Shown one piece after another: positions 18,202 to 27,326 of a DNA stretch of 64,000 nt. Source of the stretch: Sphingopyxis sp. DBS4. Lineage in GTDB: Bacteria > Pseudomonadota > Alphaproteobacteria > Sphingomonadales > Sphingomonadaceae. A program made the translations under genes and the position numbers. Each line of letters begins with the position of its first letter. Positions within the stretch are counted from its first letter, which is position 1. The notes under the pieces were generated by a model that did no database searches, was not told the DNA's origin, and saw only the letters and a program-made list of their open reading frames with translations. The stretch is taken from NCBI RefSeq assembly GCF_024628865.1, contig NZ_CP102384.1, positions 2,739,001-2,803,000 of the forward strand, in the 5' to 3' direction.

Positions 18202-18418
18202 CGTCATTCCCGCGAAAGCGGGAACCCAGAGCGTGCGTCGGCTGACCCCACTCTGGGTTCCCGCTTTCGCGGGAATGACGAAGATAAGAGATGCTGAGCG
18301 CGACTTTCAGACTCTCGTCATCCCGGACTTGATCCGGGATCCATTCATCCGGCGCTGAGAGAATGGATCCCGGATCAAGTCCGGGATGACGATGTAAGGT
18401 CAGTCGGCTTCCGGTCGT
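18202..18418. repeat. Dispersed compound palindromic repeat, family A copy 1
   Basis: This segment of about 217 bases contains two palindromes in a row. The first has arms around TCATTCCCGCGAAAGCGGGA. The second has arms around CATCCCGGACTTGATCCGGG. A near-identical copy in the same orientation lies at 61410-61626, at a constant offset of 43,208 bases with no gaps. The 16 bases inside the second palindrome (18346-18361) are inverted relative to the other copy. It fills the gap between the convergent GST-like and acyl-CoA synthetase genes and may act as a bidirectional terminator. Confidence 0.93.
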
Positions 18419-18431
18419 TAGCCGCTTCCCC

Positions 18432-19991
18432 TCAATTCACCATCCGCTCATATCCTTCCCAATAGGGCGCGCGCAGATCCTTGCGCAAAATCTTGCCCGA
18501 TGCATTCCTCGGCAGCGCTTCGATCACATCGACGCTGCGCGGGGCCTTGAAGGCGGCGATGCGGTCGCGGGCCCAGGCGATGATATCGGCTTCGTCGATG
18601 TTCATACCGGGTTTGGCGACGACGACCGCCTTCACCGTCTCGCCCCATTTCTGGTCGGGGATGCCGATCACCGCGACCTCCTGCACCGCGGGGTGACCGA
18701 AAATCGCGCTTTCGACCTCGGCCGGATAGACATTCTCGCCGCCCGAGATGATCATGTCCTTCATCCGGTCGTGGATGAAGAGATAGCCGTCCTCGTCGAG
18801 ATAGCCCGCGTCGCCGGTGTGGATCCAGCCGTCCCCGGTCATCGTCTTCGCGGTCGCGTCGGGCAGGTTCCAATAGCCGAGCATGTTGTTCGACGAGCGA
18901 GTGACGACCTCGCCGACGTCGCCGGTCGGAACCTCCTTGCCGTCAGCATCGAGGATTTTGATCTCGACGCCGGGCAGCGCCTTCCCCGCCGAGCGCATCC
19001 GCTTGTTGCCTTCGGGATCATGATCCTCGGGCGGCAGCATGCAAATGGTGCCGGTGGTCTCGGTCATCCCATAGGCCTGGATGAATTCGGCGCCGAACAT
19101 CTTGATGCACTGGCGCAGCAGGTCGAGCGGAATCGGCGCGGCGCCGTAGAGGATATATTTGAGGCGGCTGTAATCGACGCTGGCGCAGCGCGGATGCATC
19201 AGCAACATCTGAAGCGCCGCAGGGACGATGAAGAAGCGCGTGACGCCATGCTGCTCGACCGCGTCGAACACGCCGTCGGGATTGAACTCGGCGAGGACGA
19301 TGCCCGGCAGCCCCGCCGCGAGCGCCATGATGCCGAGGCCGGTGCCGCCGATATGCGCGCAGGGCATGGCGACGAGCACCGCTTCGTCATCGTCCCATTT
19401 CGTATAGGCAAGGTCGGCGTCGGCCGAATTTTTGCGCAGCGCGAAGAGGTTGCGGTTCGACAGCACCGCGCCCTTGGGATTGCCGGTGGTGCCCGAGGTA
19501 TAGAGTTGCAGCACCGCCTCGTTCGGTCCCGAAGGCGCGAAGGCGGCGCGCGGCGTGCCGTCGATCAGCGCGCGCGCCTGATCGGCGTCGATGATCCGCG
19601 GAGCGTGGTCGAGCTTGCCGGCAAGCTGCTCCGCGGCCGCGTCGAAACCCGGCCCGGTGAAGACGATCTTCGCCTTCGTATCATTGACGATATAGGCCCA
19701 CTCGGTCGGCGACAGCCGCCAACCGATCGGCGCCATCACGATGCCCGCGCGCGCCGCGCCGAAGAAGATGGTGAAATAAAGATCGCTGTTCTTGCCGATC
19801 CACGCGATGCGGTCGCCCTTCTCCAGCCCCGCGGCGAGCAAGGCGCTTGCGACGCGCGCGGTGCGCTCTTCGAGTTCGGCATAGGTGAAGACTCGGTCTT
19901 CTTCGCGCATCGCGATGCGATCCGGTCGGTCGGCCGCCCAATGGGTCATGAATTCGTCGAACGTCACCAGGTCCGAAATGTCGGCGGCCAT
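18432..19991 (-). CDS. Acyl-CoA synthetase (AMP-binding, FadD-type)
   Basis: This 519-residue enzyme has the full set of ANL motifs: LQLYTSGTTGNPKGAVLSNR for phosphate binding, AYGMTETTG, GWIHTGDAGYLDEDGYL, DRMKDMIISGGENVYPAEVE, and the C-terminal NASGKILRKDLR with the catalytic lysine. The ATG at 19991 has GAGAGAGG four bases upstream and is favoured over 20027. It is a fatty or aromatic acyl-CoA ligase distinct from the shorter one at 5043. It stands alone, with a repeat downstream and a possible promoter in the 98-base gap upstream. Confidence 0.93.
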   Translation of the reverse strand: MAADISDLVTFDEFMTHWAADRPDRIAMREEDRVFTYAELEERTARVASALLAAGLEKGDRIAWIGKNSDLYFTIFFGAARAGIVMAPIGWRLSPTEWAYIVNDTKAKIVFTGPGFDAAAEQLAGKLDHAPRIIDADQARALIDGTPRAAFAPSGPNEAVLQLYTSGTTGNPKGAVLSNRNLFALRKNSADADLAYTKWDDDEAVLVAMPCAHIGGTGLGIMALAAGLPGIVLAEFNPDGVFDAVEQHGVTRFFIVPAALQMLLMHPRCASVDYSRLKYILYGAAPIPLDLLRQCIKMFGAEFIQAYGMTETTGTICMLPPEDHDPEGNKRMRSAGKALPGVEIKILDADGKEVPTGDVGEVVTRSSNNMLGYWNLPDATAKTMTGDGWIHTGDAGYLDEDGYLFIHDRMKDMIISGGENVYPAEVESAIFGHPAVQEVAVIGIPDQKWGETVKAVVVAKPGMNIDEADIIAWARDRIAAFKAPRSVDVIEALPRNASGKILRKDLRAPYWEGYERMVN

Positions 19992-20089
19992 CGATCCTCT
20001 CTCCTCGAATCGCGTTGCTTTTTGCAATCGATGGCAAGGCTAGCGGCTCCGCACGCGCGGGAAAAGCACGCAGATGTGACAGGGTGCAA

Positions 20090-20707
20090 TCAGCGGCGGT
20101 GAAAGAGCAGCATCAGATTGTTCGCGGGCATCGCGCGGCGCTCGGCAAAGGCGAGACCCGCCTCGGCGGCGGCCGCCTTGACCGCGCCCAGATCGCGCAG
20201 CCCCCAATCGGGATTGCGTTCCTTCAGCGAGCGGTCGAACGCCAGGTTCGAGGGCGCGGTTTCCACGTCGCTTTCGAGATAGGGACCGTAAAGGATCAGC
20301 GGCGCGCCTTGCGGCAAGACGCGGGCAGCCCCGGCGAGAAGCCCCCGCGTCGCGGCCCACGGGCTGATATGCACCATGTTGACGCACAGCAGCGCATCGG
20401 CCGCGTTCACCGGCCATAGGGGCGCGGCGGCATCGAGCAGGAGCGGCGGCGCGATATTGGCAAGGCCGGCCTCGGCGCGCCACGCCGCGATCGAGGTCAG
20501 CGCCGTCGGATCGGGATCGCTCGGCTGCCACTGGAGGCCGGGAAAGCCAGCCGCGAAATGGACGGCATGTTCGCCCGATCCGCTCGCGACCTCCAGCACA
20601 AGGCCCGCGGGCGGCAGCCAGTCGGCGAGCACGGCGGCGATCACGTCGCGATTGCGCACCGTCGCGGGGGCGTGGCGCTTCGCTCCCGCGCCGCCGTCCT
20701 CCGCCAT
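20090..20707 (-). CDS. DUF938 family SAM-dependent methyltransferase-like protein
   Basis: The protein has 205 residues and opens with the family hallmark KRHAPATVRNRDVI. The SAM-binding loop EVASGSGEHAVHFA and MVHISPWAATRGLLAGAARV follow. The family is conserved but has no established substrate. The start is either ATG 20707 or GTG 20722; the latter would overlap the preceding stop codon as GTGA. It forms an operon with the ABA4-like gene upstream. No ribosome box separates these start options clearly. Confidence 0.87.
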   Translation of the reverse strand: MAEDGGAGAKRHAPATVRNRDVIAAVLADWLPPAGLVLEVASGSGEHAVHFAAGFPGLQWQPSDPDPTALTSIAAWRAEAGLANIAPPLLLDAAAPLWPVNAADALLCVNMVHISPWAATRGLLAGAARVLPQGAPLILYGPYLESDVETAPSNLAFDRSLKERNPDWGLRDLGAVKAAAAEAGLAFAERRAMPANNLMLLFHRR

Positions 20708-20718
20708 CCACGGCCGGG

Positions 20719-21165
20719 TCACGCGGCGCGCGCCTGCGCCCGTGCGCGGCCTTCGCGGACGACCAGCCAGCAGAACAGGCCGACCGGCCCCGCCATCAGG
20801 GTCAGGAACAGGAACGGCAGTTGCACGAGGCGGCCGAAGTCCTTGTTGTCGGCATCGCGCGCGATCCACAGGCCGGTGAACAGGTCGAAGGCGAGATAAT
20901 GGACCCAGCCGAGCGTCGCTCCGCCCGGCGCCGCGAACAGCTTCATCACCCCGGCGAGCGACGTGAAACTGCCGCCCGTCCCGCCAGGATCGATCCCGCC
21001 GGTCAGGAAACCGGTGATGAGGACAATATACAAAAGGCAGAGCAGCGACACGCCGGCATAGAGGATGGCGGACAATGTCCGCGGACTGCGCGGCGCGAAG
21101 GCGAGCAGCAGCCAGCCGGCGATCGCCCAGTAATTGGCGATGAGGTAAAGGCCGTTCCAGTTCAT
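20719..21165 (-). CDS. ABA4-like membrane protein
   Basis: The 148-residue protein has four likely membrane segments. The region LGWVHYLAFDLFTGLWIARD followed by QLPFLFLTLMAGPVGLFCW is typical of the ABA4-like family (PF14108), named after a plant protein needed for neoxanthin formation. In sphingomonads, which make carotenoids, a link to that chemistry is tempting but unproven. AGGAGAGCGAG precedes the ATG at 21165, favouring it over 21186. The gene is followed directly by the DUF938 gene. Confidence 0.82.
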   Translation of the reverse strand: MNWNGLYLIANYWAIAGWLLLAFAPRSPRTLSAILYAGVSLLCLLYIVLITGFLTGGIDPGGTGGSFTSLAGVMKLFAAPGGATLGWVHYLAFDLFTGLWIARDADNKDFGRLVQLPFLFLTLMAGPVGLFCWLVVREGRARAQARAA

Positions 21166-21187
21166 CTCGCTCTCCTGTCCTATCAAA

Positions 21188-21296
21188 CCGATTCCCCGAG
21201 CGAAGCCGAGGGGCTCGTTCGAGCAAAGCGAGAACCTGCACCGCCGCTGCCTCGACTTCGCTCGGCACAGCCCCTCGGCTTCGCTCGGGGAATCGG
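21188..21296. repeat. Perfect 28-base inverted repeat
   Basis: The arms 21188-21215 and 21269-21296 are exact inverse complements, beginning CCGATTCCCCGAGCGAAGCC. The interior holds further short palindromes such as CTCGACTTCGCTCGG-like segments. It lies between the small membrane protein gene and the ABA4-like gene, both on the minus strand, so it may end the gcv transcript. It resembles family B repeats in its CGAGCGAAG core. Confidence 0.9.
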
Positions 21297-21314
21297 TGGG
21301 TTTGACGCCCTCGC

Positions 21315-21653
21315 CTAAATCACCGCGCCGAGCCCGAAGAGCAGGATGCCGCCGAACAACGCGATCAGGCCGACGGTCAGGATCAGCAGCGTCATCCGCG
21401 CCGCAGGCAATCGCCGCGTCGCGAAAAAGGCCGCCGCCAGCCCGACCCCCAGCGCGATCAGCGGCGCATAGAGAAAGGCCCAGTCATAGCTGAACTCGCG
21501 CCGGACGCGGACCAGTTCCCATTGCTCGACGATCAGCCCATAGAAGGTGATCGCGGCGAGCCAGATCGCGACGAAAACGACCGCGAACAGCGCCCCGCCG
21601 GCGAGGCAGCCGGCACCGGGGCGCTTCGCCGCGCGGTCGTCGACACCTTTCAA
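21315..21653 (-). CDS. Small hypothetical membrane protein
   Basis: I do not recognise the family. The protein has about 112 residues and three hydrophobic segments (GGALFAVVFVAIWLAAITFY, LYAPLIALGVGLAAAFF, and LLILTVGLIALFGGILLFG). A TTG at 21653 overlaps the gcvPB stop codon as TTGA, so coupled translation is likely. An in-frame ATG at 21680 would overlap gcvPB by 31 bases. It is the last gene of the glycine-cleavage operon, which is the only clue to its role. Confidence 0.7.
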   Translation of the reverse strand: MKGVDDRAAKRPGAGCLAGGALFAVVFVAIWLAAITFYGLIVEQWELVRVRREFSYDWAFLYAPLIALGVGLAAAFFATRRLPAARMTLLILTVGLIALFGGILLFGLGAVI

Positions 21654-23209
21654 CTGCCGCCGACCTCGGCCTCGCTCCACGCGAGCACGGGCTTTCGCGC
21701 CGCGAGCGTTTCGTCGAGCCGGGCGCGTGGGGCGAAATGCGGCGCCGACTTGAGCGCCGGATCGCCGTTCTTCGCGCGCAACGCGATGCTGCGCAGCGCG
21801 CCGATGAACTGGTCGAGCACCGCCTTGCTCTCGGTCTCGGTCGGCTCGATCAGCATCGCGCCGTGGACGACGAGCGGGAAGAAGACCGTCATCGGATGAT
21901 AGCCCTCATCGATCAGCCCCTTGGCGACGTCGAGCGTCGAGAAGCCTTCGGCCAGCCCGCGATCGCTGAACAGCGCCTCGTGCATGCACGGACCCGAAGC
22001 CGCGAACGGCGCGTCGAGCACATCCTCGAGGCTGCGTAGCACATAGTTCGCATTGAGCACGGCATCCTCGGCGACCTGCTTGAGCCCGTCGGCGCCGTGG
22101 CTGAGGATATAGGCGAGCGCGCGGGTGAACATGCCCATCTGGCCGTGAAAGGCGGTCATCCGGCCAAAGGTCTGCGGATGATCCTCGCCCGCATTTTCCT
22201 CCTCGATCAGGCGGAAGCGGTCGCCCTCCCTAGTCACGAAAGGCAGCGGCGCGAAGGGCGCGAGCGCTTCGGACAGCACGACCGGACCCGAGCCCGGACC
22301 GCCGCCGCCGTGCGGGGTCGAAAAGGTCTTGTGCAGGTTGATGTGCATCGCATCGACGCCGAGGTCGCCGGGACGGACGCGCCCGACGATCGCGTTGAAA
22401 TTGGCGCCGTCGCAATAGACATAGCCGCCCGCCGCATGAACCGCGTCCGAAATCGCCTTCATCTCGCGCTCGAACAGGCCGCAGGTGTTGGGGTTGGTGA
22501 TCATCACCCCCGCGACATCGGGGCCGAGCCGCGCCTTGAGCGCCGCGAGGTCGACGCGGCCTTCGCCGGTCGCCGGAATATCCTCGACGGTGAAGCCCGC
22601 GAAGGCCGCGGTGGCGGGGTTGGTGCCGTGCGCGCTTTCGGGGACGAGAATCACGCGGCGGTCCTCGCCGCGCGCTTCGAGCGCCGCCTTGATGCAAAGG
22701 ACGCCGCAAAGCTCGCCATGCGCGCCCGCCTTGGGCGACATGGCAACGCTGTGCATCCCGGTGAGCGTGATCAGCCATTCGGCGAGCTCGTGGATCACTG
22801 CATAGGCGCCCTGCACCGTTTCCTGCGGCTGGAGCGGGTGAACGTCGGCGAAGCCCGGCATCCGCGCGACCTTTTCGTTGAGGCGCGGGTTGTGCTTCAT
22901 CGTGCAGCTTCCGAGCGGGAAGAGGCCGAGGTCGATCGCATAATTCTGCCGCGACAGCCGCGTATAGTGGCGCACCGTTTCGGACTCGCTGAGCCCCGGC
23001 AGGCCGATCGGCGCCGAGCGCGCGAGCGCGCCGAGGTCGGCGGCGGGCGCGGCCTCGTCAAAATCGACGCCGGTCGTCTCGCTGCCGCCGATCTCGAAGA
23101 TCAACGGCTCCTCGAGCATCAGTGCGCGGTTGCCGGTGAAGGTCGTCGTATCGTCGACGCCGCCGGCGTTCATTTCGGGGCGCCACCCGGCGCGGTTGAG
23201 CGCGGTCAT
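21650..23209 (-). CDS. gcvPB: Glycine dehydrogenase (decarboxylating) subunit 2
   Basis: This 519-residue PLP-dependent subunit is the C-terminal half of P-protein. With subunit 1 it decarboxylates glycine and passes the aminomethyl group to lipoyl-GcvH. The PLP lysine lies in [20 protein letters not shown] near residue 290. Earlier motifs [20 protein letters not shown] and [10 protein letters not shown] are standard. The ATG overlaps the stop codon of subunit 1 by four bases. The split two-gene P-protein is normal for this group of bacteria. Confidence 0.97.
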   Translation of the reverse strand: MTALNRAGWRPEMNAGGVDDTTTFTGNRALMLEEPLIFEIGGSETTGVDFDEAAPAADLGALARSAPIGLPGLSESETVRHYTRLSRQNYAIDLGLFPLGSCTMKHNPRLNEKVARMPGFADVHPLQPQETVQGAYAVIHELAEWLITLTGMHSVAMSPKAGAHGELCGVLCIKAALEARGEDRRVILVPESAHGTNPATAAFAGFTVEDIPATGEGRVDLAALKARLGPDVAGVMITNPNTCGLFEREMKAISDAVHAAGGYVYCDGANFNAIVGRVRPGDLGVDAMHINLHKTFSTPHGGGGPGSGPVVLSEALAPFAPLPFVTREGDRFRLIEEENAGEDHPQTFGRMTAFHGQMGMFTRALAYILSHGADGLKQVAEDAVLNANYVLRSLEDVLDAPFAASGPCMHEALFSDRGLAEGFSTLDVAKGLIDEGYHPMTVFFPLVVHGAMLIEPTETESKAVLDQFIGALRSIALRAKNGDPALKSAPHFAPRARLDETLAARKPVLAWSEAEVGGS

Positions 23210-24564
23210 GCCAGCACCTCCTTCAGCGCCGCGGCAAAGGCGGCGATATCCTGTTCGGTCACCGTCTCGGTCACCGCAACGACAAGCCCGTTCGCGAGCG
23301 CGTCATTGTCGGGGTAGAGGCGGCCAAGCGAGACGCCGCCGAGAATGCCCTTCTCCGCCAGTTCGTGGATGACGGGCCGCGCCGCCTTCGGCAGGACCAA
23401 TGTAAATTCGTTGAAGAAACCGCCGTTCAGAAGCGACACGCCCGGCACCTTCGCAAACTCGGCGGCGGCGACCTTGGCGCGGCCGTGATTGATCCCCGCC
23501 AATTGGCGGAGGCCCGCCTCGCCAAGCAGAGTCATGTGGATGCTGAACGCCAGCGCGCAAAGCCCCGAATTGGTGCAGATATTGCTCGTCGCCTTCTCGC
23601 GCCGGATATGCTGCTCGCGGGTCGAGAGCGTCAGCACGAAGCCGCGCTTGCCGTTGGCGTCGGCGGTCTCGCCGCAAAGGCGGCCCGGCATCTGGCGGAC
23701 ATATTTGGCCTTGCAGCCGAACAGGCCCAGATAGGGGCCGCCGAACTGCAGCCCGACGCCGATCGATTGCCCCTCGCCGACGACGATGTCGGCACCCATC
23801 TCACCCGGCGCCTTGATGAGGCCGAGCGCGACGGGCTCGGTCACCACCGCGATCAGCAGCGCGCCCGCAGCCTGGCAGGCGCCCGCCAGCGCGGTCATGT
23901 CGTCGATGCGGCCGAGGATGTCGGGATATTGGACGACAACGCAACTCACCTCCTTGTCGACCGCCGCCGCGAGCGCGGCCCAGTCGGTGCCGGCCTCGAG
24001 CGCCGGATCGCCGTCTACGAGCACGTCGCCGGTATAGTTCGCCATCGTCCGCGCGACGCTGCGATAATGCGGATGAAGCCCGGTCGAGAGCAAAGCCTTG
24101 CTGCGCCGCGTGACGCGCCGCGCCATGACAATCGCTTCCCAGCAGGCGGTCGAGCCGTCGTACATCGAGGCATTGGCGACGTCGGTGCCGAGCAGGCGCG
24201 CGACCTGGCTCTGGAACTCGAACAGCATCTGCAGCGTGCCCTGCGCGATTTCGGGCTGATAGGGGGTGTAGGCGGTCAGGAACTCGCCGCGCTGGATCAG
24301 ATGGTCGACGCTCGCCGGGACATGGTGGCGATAGGCGCCCGCGCCGAGGAAGAAGGGTCCGTCGCCCGCCGCCATGTTCCGCCGCGCGAGCGCCGCCATA
24401 TGGCGCTCGACCGCAAGCTCGCTGGCATGGTCGGGAAGCCCGGCGATCGTACCGTCGAGCCGCGCTTCGGCAGGCACGTCGACGAACAGATCGTCGATCG
24501 ACGCGGCGCCGACGGCGGCGAGCATCGCCGCGCGGTCGTCGCTGGTAAGGGGAAGATAACGCAT
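23206..24564 (-). CDS. gcvPA: Glycine dehydrogenase (decarboxylating) subunit 1
   Basis: The 452-residue protein is the N-terminal-type subunit of P-protein, opening [19 protein letters not shown]. It contains [36 protein letters not shown] and [16 protein letters not shown], all family hallmarks. It pairs with the product of gcvPB, whose start overlaps it as ATGA. In the operon it is preceded by a glycosyltransferase-like gene instead of directly by gcvH, with only three bases between them. Expression should depend on the glycine riboswitch at 27 kb unless a local promoter exists. Confidence 0.97.
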   Translation of the reverse strand: MRYLPLTSDDRAAMLAAVGAASIDDLFVDVPAEARLDGTIAGLPDHASELAVERHMAALARRNMAAGDGPFFLGAGAYRHHVPASVDHLIQRGEFLTAYTPYQPEIAQGTLQMLFEFQSQVARLLGTDVANASMYDGSTACWEAIVMARRVTRRSKALLSTGLHPHYRSVARTMANYTGDVLVDGDPALEAGTDWAALAAAVDKEVSCVVVQYPDILGRIDDMTALAGACQAAGALLIAVVTEPVALGLIKAPGEMGADIVVGEGQSIGVGLQFGGPYLGLFGCKAKYVRQMPGRLCGETADANGKRGFVLTLSTREQHIRREKATSNICTNSGLCALAFSIHMTLLGEAGLRQLAGINHGRAKVAAAEFAKVPGVSLLNGGFFNEFTLVLPKAARPVIHELAEKGILGGVSLGRLYPDNDALANGLVVAVTETVTEQDIAAFAAALKEVLA

Positions 24565-24567
24565 GAA

Positions 24568-25386
24568 CTACTCCGTGGAAGAAGCGGAATGGACGGCAAA
24601 AAGCTGGGCGAGGTCGGGAAGCGATCCCTGAAAGATCGCGGGGCCGCTGTGCGTCGTGCGGACCCATGGCGCGAGCCAGATGCGGAAACCCGCATCGCGC
24701 GCGCGGCGGCAAAAGGCATAATCGTCGGACAGCAATTCGCGGCTGTCCGGGTCGATCATCGGCAGGAAGAAGCTCTGCTCGCTGTCCGCGACGCCGTGCG
24801 CGGCGCGCTCGCCGGGGTCGGTGCGAAAGCCAAGCTCAGGGTGCCGCGCGGCGAGTCCATCGAGCACGTCGCGGCGGATCAGCATCATCCCCGTCCCGGC
24901 TCGCGTCAACTCGACGAGGTCGGTCAGCGCGAACCGCTGGTCCCGATGCAGGAAATGCAGCGCGAACTCGCCGCCGAAGCGCGCGAGGTCGCCCGGATCG
25001 TCCTTCGCCATCCCACGCTCGACCGCGCGTGCGACGTTGGACCAGTTGACCATCCGTCGCGGGCAAGCGGCGGCAAGGATCGCGCAATCGTCCCGCTCGC
25101 GCATCGCGGCCAGCATCGAAAAGACGTCGTCAGCCGCGAAATCGATATCGGCGTCGACGAACAGTAGATGGGTGGAATCGCTGGCGCGGAAGATCGCCGC
25201 CAGCAGATCGCGCGCGCGCGTGATCGACGGCTGGTAAAGAATGAACTCGAAGCGCACCGCGACGCCCGCCGCCTGCGCCTTCAACGCGAGGTCGAGCGCC
25301 GCGCGGACATAGCTACCCTGCGCCCCGTCATAGATGGGCGTCGCCACCATCAGGCGGCAATCGGCGAGGGCGGCGGATGCGCTCAC
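24568..25386 (-). CDS. Glycosyltransferase-like protein inside the gcv operon
   Basis: The protein has about 272 residues with a GT-A-like fold. The N-terminal region (LMVATPIYDGAQGSYVRAAL) is followed by STHLLFVDADIDFAADDVF near residue 90, which carries a metal-binding DxD-like DAD motif, and a later LLSDDYAFCRRARDAGFRIW. The acceptor and donor are unknown. The GTG at 25386 has a purine-rich site (GGAGGGGGGAGATGAT) that comes from the edge of the palindromic repeat upstream. It lies between gcvH and gcvPA, three bases before gcvPA, which is an unusual place for such a gene. It may have been inserted with the repeat. Confidence 0.8.
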   Translation of the reverse strand: MSASAALADCRLMVATPIYDGAQGSYVRAALDLALKAQAAGVAVRFEFILYQPSITRARDLLAAIFRASDSTHLLFVDADIDFAADDVFSMLAAMRERDDCAILAAACPRRMVNWSNVARAVERGMAKDDPGDLARFGGEFALHFLHRDQRFALTDLVELTRAGTGMMLIRRDVLDGLAARHPELGFRTDPGERAAHGVADSEQSFFLPMIDPDSRELLSDDYAFCRRARDAGFRIWLAPWVRTTHSGPAIFQGSLPDLAQLFAVHSASSTE

Positions 25387-25395
25387 ATCATCTCC

Positions 25396-25490
25396 CCCCT
25401 CCCGCAGGCGGGAGGGGCCGGGGGTGGGCATGGCGGCGAGAGCAGGCTTGCCCAAAGCCCACCCCCGACCCCTCCCGCCTGCGGGAGGGG
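25396..25490. repeat. Palindromic repeat, family C copy 1
   Basis: Two 22-base arms (25396-25417 and 25469-25490) starting CCCCTCCCGCAGGCGGGAGG are perfect inverse complements, and each is nearly self-palindromic. The same pair of arms recurs at 54880-54995. This copy separates gcvH from the glycosyltransferase gene and supplies the latter's ribosome site. Confidence 0.92.
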
Positions 25491-25498
25491 AGGACAAG

Positions 25499-25870
25499 TC
25501 AAAGATCGGCGATGAAGGCCTTGTAGGCTTCGGCGTTCATCAGACCGTCGAGCTGGCTCTTGTCGGTCAGCGTCATGCGGAAGAACCAGCCTTCGCCCTC
25601 CGGGTCGCTGTTGACGAGCGCCGGATCCTCTTCGAGCTGGCCGTTGCCTTCGGTCACCACGCCGTCGACCGGCGCATAGACGTCGCTCGCGGCCTTGACC
25701 GATTCGACGACCGCGGCGTCACCGCCCGCAGCCAGTTCGGCGCCGGTGTCGGGAACCTCGACGAACACGATGTCGCCGAGCTGGCTCTGCGCGAAGTCGG
25801 TGATGCCGACCGTCGCGATGTCGCCGTCGACATCGACCCATTCATGCTCTTCGGTATAATAACGCGGCAT
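25499..25870 (-). CDS. gcvH: Glycine cleavage system H protein
   Basis: This 123-residue lipoyl carrier shuttles the aminomethyl group between P-, T- and L-proteins. The lipoylation site is the lysine in [13 protein letters not shown] near residue 61. The C-terminal [17 protein letters not shown] is typical. It starts three bases after gcvT ends, so the genes are cotranscribed. Length and sequence are standard. Confidence 0.97.
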   Translation of the reverse strand: MPRYYTEEHEWVDVDGDIATVGITDFAQSQLGDIVFVEVPDTGAELAAGGDAAVVESVKAASDVYAPVDGVVTEGNGQLEEDPALVNSDPEGEGWFFRMTLTDKSQLDGLMNAEAYKAFIADL

Positions 25871-25873
25871 CGG

Positions 25874-27007
25874 TCAGCCTCCCTGTTTGCGGACATAATT
25901 ATGGGGAACGAAGGGCATGGCGGCGACGGTGCAAGGCACGCGCTTGCCGCGAACTTCGGCGGCGATGGCGGTGCCGGGCACCGCGTGATCGCGCGGCACA
26001 TAACCCATGGCGATCGGCGCGCCGACGCTGGGGGCAAAGCCGCCCGAAGTCACGACGCCGATCTCTGTGTTGCCGTCGAACAGCTTCGCGCCTTCACGCA
26101 CCGGCAGCTTGCCATCGACGAGCAGGCCCACGCGCTTGCGCGGCGGACCGTCGGCAAGATGGCCGAGAATGCGCGCGGCGCCGGGGAAATTCGCTTCCTC
26201 GCGGCGGCGCTTGCCGATCGCAAAACCAAGGTCGCCCTCGATCGGATCGGTGTCTTCGCTGAGATCGTGGCCGTAGAGGGGAAGTCCCGCTTCGAGCCGC
26301 AAGCTATCGCGCGCACCGAGCCCGATCGGTTTCACCTCATCCATCGCGCACAGCGCGTCGGCAAAAGCCGCGAGCGCTTCGTTCGGAAGCGAGATTTCGA
26401 AACCGTCCTCGCCGGTATAGCCCGAGCGGCTGAGCGCGATCGCATGGCCGTTCCAGGTCGCCTGCGCAGCCTGCATGAAGACAAGGCCGGCGCTTTCGGG
26501 AACGAGACGCGCGAGCGCTTCGGCCGCCTTCGGCCCCTGCAGCGCGAGCAGACCGTAATCCTCGTTGTGGTTGAGCGTAACATCATCGGGAAGATGCTCG
26601 CGAAGATGCGCAATGTCGTCCCATTTGACCGCGCCATTGACGACGATGCCGAGCTGGTCGCCTTCGTTGGTGATCATCAGGTCGTCGAGTATGCCGCCAT
26701 CTTCGCCGAGCAGCAGCGAATAGCGCATCCGACCGGGCTTGAGCGCCGCGATGTCGCCGGGGACGAGCGCTTCAAGCGCTTCCACGGCGCCTTCGCCTTC
26801 AAGACTGAGCTGCCCCATATGGCTGACGTCGAACAGACCCGCATTCTCGCGCGTCCACTGATGTTCGGCCATGATGCCTTCATATTGGATCGGCATCCAA
26901 TAGCCGGCGAATTCGACCATCCGGCCGCCCTTCGCGCGGTGCCAGGCGTCGAGCGGCAGCGTTGCGGTGGGAACCGCTTCCTCGCCCGTAAAGTCCGTTT
27001 CGGTCAT
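25874..27007 (-). CDS. gcvT: Aminomethyltransferase (glycine cleavage T protein)
   Basis: The 377-residue enzyme transfers the methylene group from GcvH to tetrahydrofolate, releasing ammonia. It opens with LPLDAWHRAKGGRMVEFAGY and has AGLFDVSHMGQL, the folate-site region with the catalytic aspartate YTGEDGFEI near 190, and a C-terminal barrel domain. It is the first gene of the operon and follows the tandem glycine riboswitch. The ATG at 27007 leaves a leader of about 60 bases after the second aptamer. Confidence 0.97.
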   Translation of the reverse strand: MTETDFTGEEAVPTATLPLDAWHRAKGGRMVEFAGYWMPIQYEGIMAEHQWTRENAGLFDVSHMGQLSLEGEGAVEALEALVPGDIAALKPGRMRYSLLLGEDGGILDDLMITNEGDQLGIVVNGAVKWDDIAHLREHLPDDVTLNHNEDYGLLALQGPKAAEALARLVPESAGLVFMQAAQATWNGHAIALSRSGYTGEDGFEISLPNEALAAFADALCAMDEVKPIGLGARDSLRLEAGLPLYGHDLSEDTDPIEGDLGFAIGKRRREEANFPGAARILGHLADGPPRKRVGLLVDGKLPVREGAKLFDGNTEIGVVTSGGFAPSVGAPIAMGYVPRDHAVPGTAIAAEVRGKRVPCTVAAMPFVPHNYVRKQGG

Positions 27008-27065
27008 GTCAGTCTCCCGCGGTTGACATGGCGAGGCGCGGCCCGATGCCGTCCTGTCGCCATGC

Positions 27066-27265
27066 CCCCTCTGTCACGGGAACCTGAGAGTTTTCCCCTG
27101 CGAGAACGCAGGGTTACCCCTTCGGTGGTCCCGACGACCTTCGCCGGAACGCTTTCCAGAGTGTCCGTTCCAGCCTGCGCGGTCCGTTGACCTGAGAGTT
27201 TCCGGGGCGGTTGCTCCTTCGGTGGCGGTGCAGGTCGCCCTGCCCCGCGCTCTCCCGCGCGGCCG
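27066..27265 (-). ncRNA. Tandem glycine riboswitch
   Basis: Read on the minus strand, two aptamers occur in series upstream of gcvT. Each ends in a CTCTCAGG box (complements at 27191-27198 and 27083-27090) and carries the conserved CACCGAAG(G)-type core (complements of CCTTCGGTG near 27220 and 27120). The first opens with GGGAGAGCGCGGGG near 27256. Spacing and order match the known cooperative tandem class that turns on glycine-cleavage genes when glycine is high. Exact edges are approximate. Confidence 0.93.
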
Positions 27266-27326
27266 GCCGAATCTCCGCAAGGAGACCCGACAGACGCCCG
27301 AGCCTTGGCGTCGCCTTTTTGCGGAG

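Noticed and set aside
22097..25167. Open frames of 406 and 600 codons on the plus strand
   Set aside because: They are antisense to gcvPB, gcvPA and the glycosyltransferase gene and show no motif.
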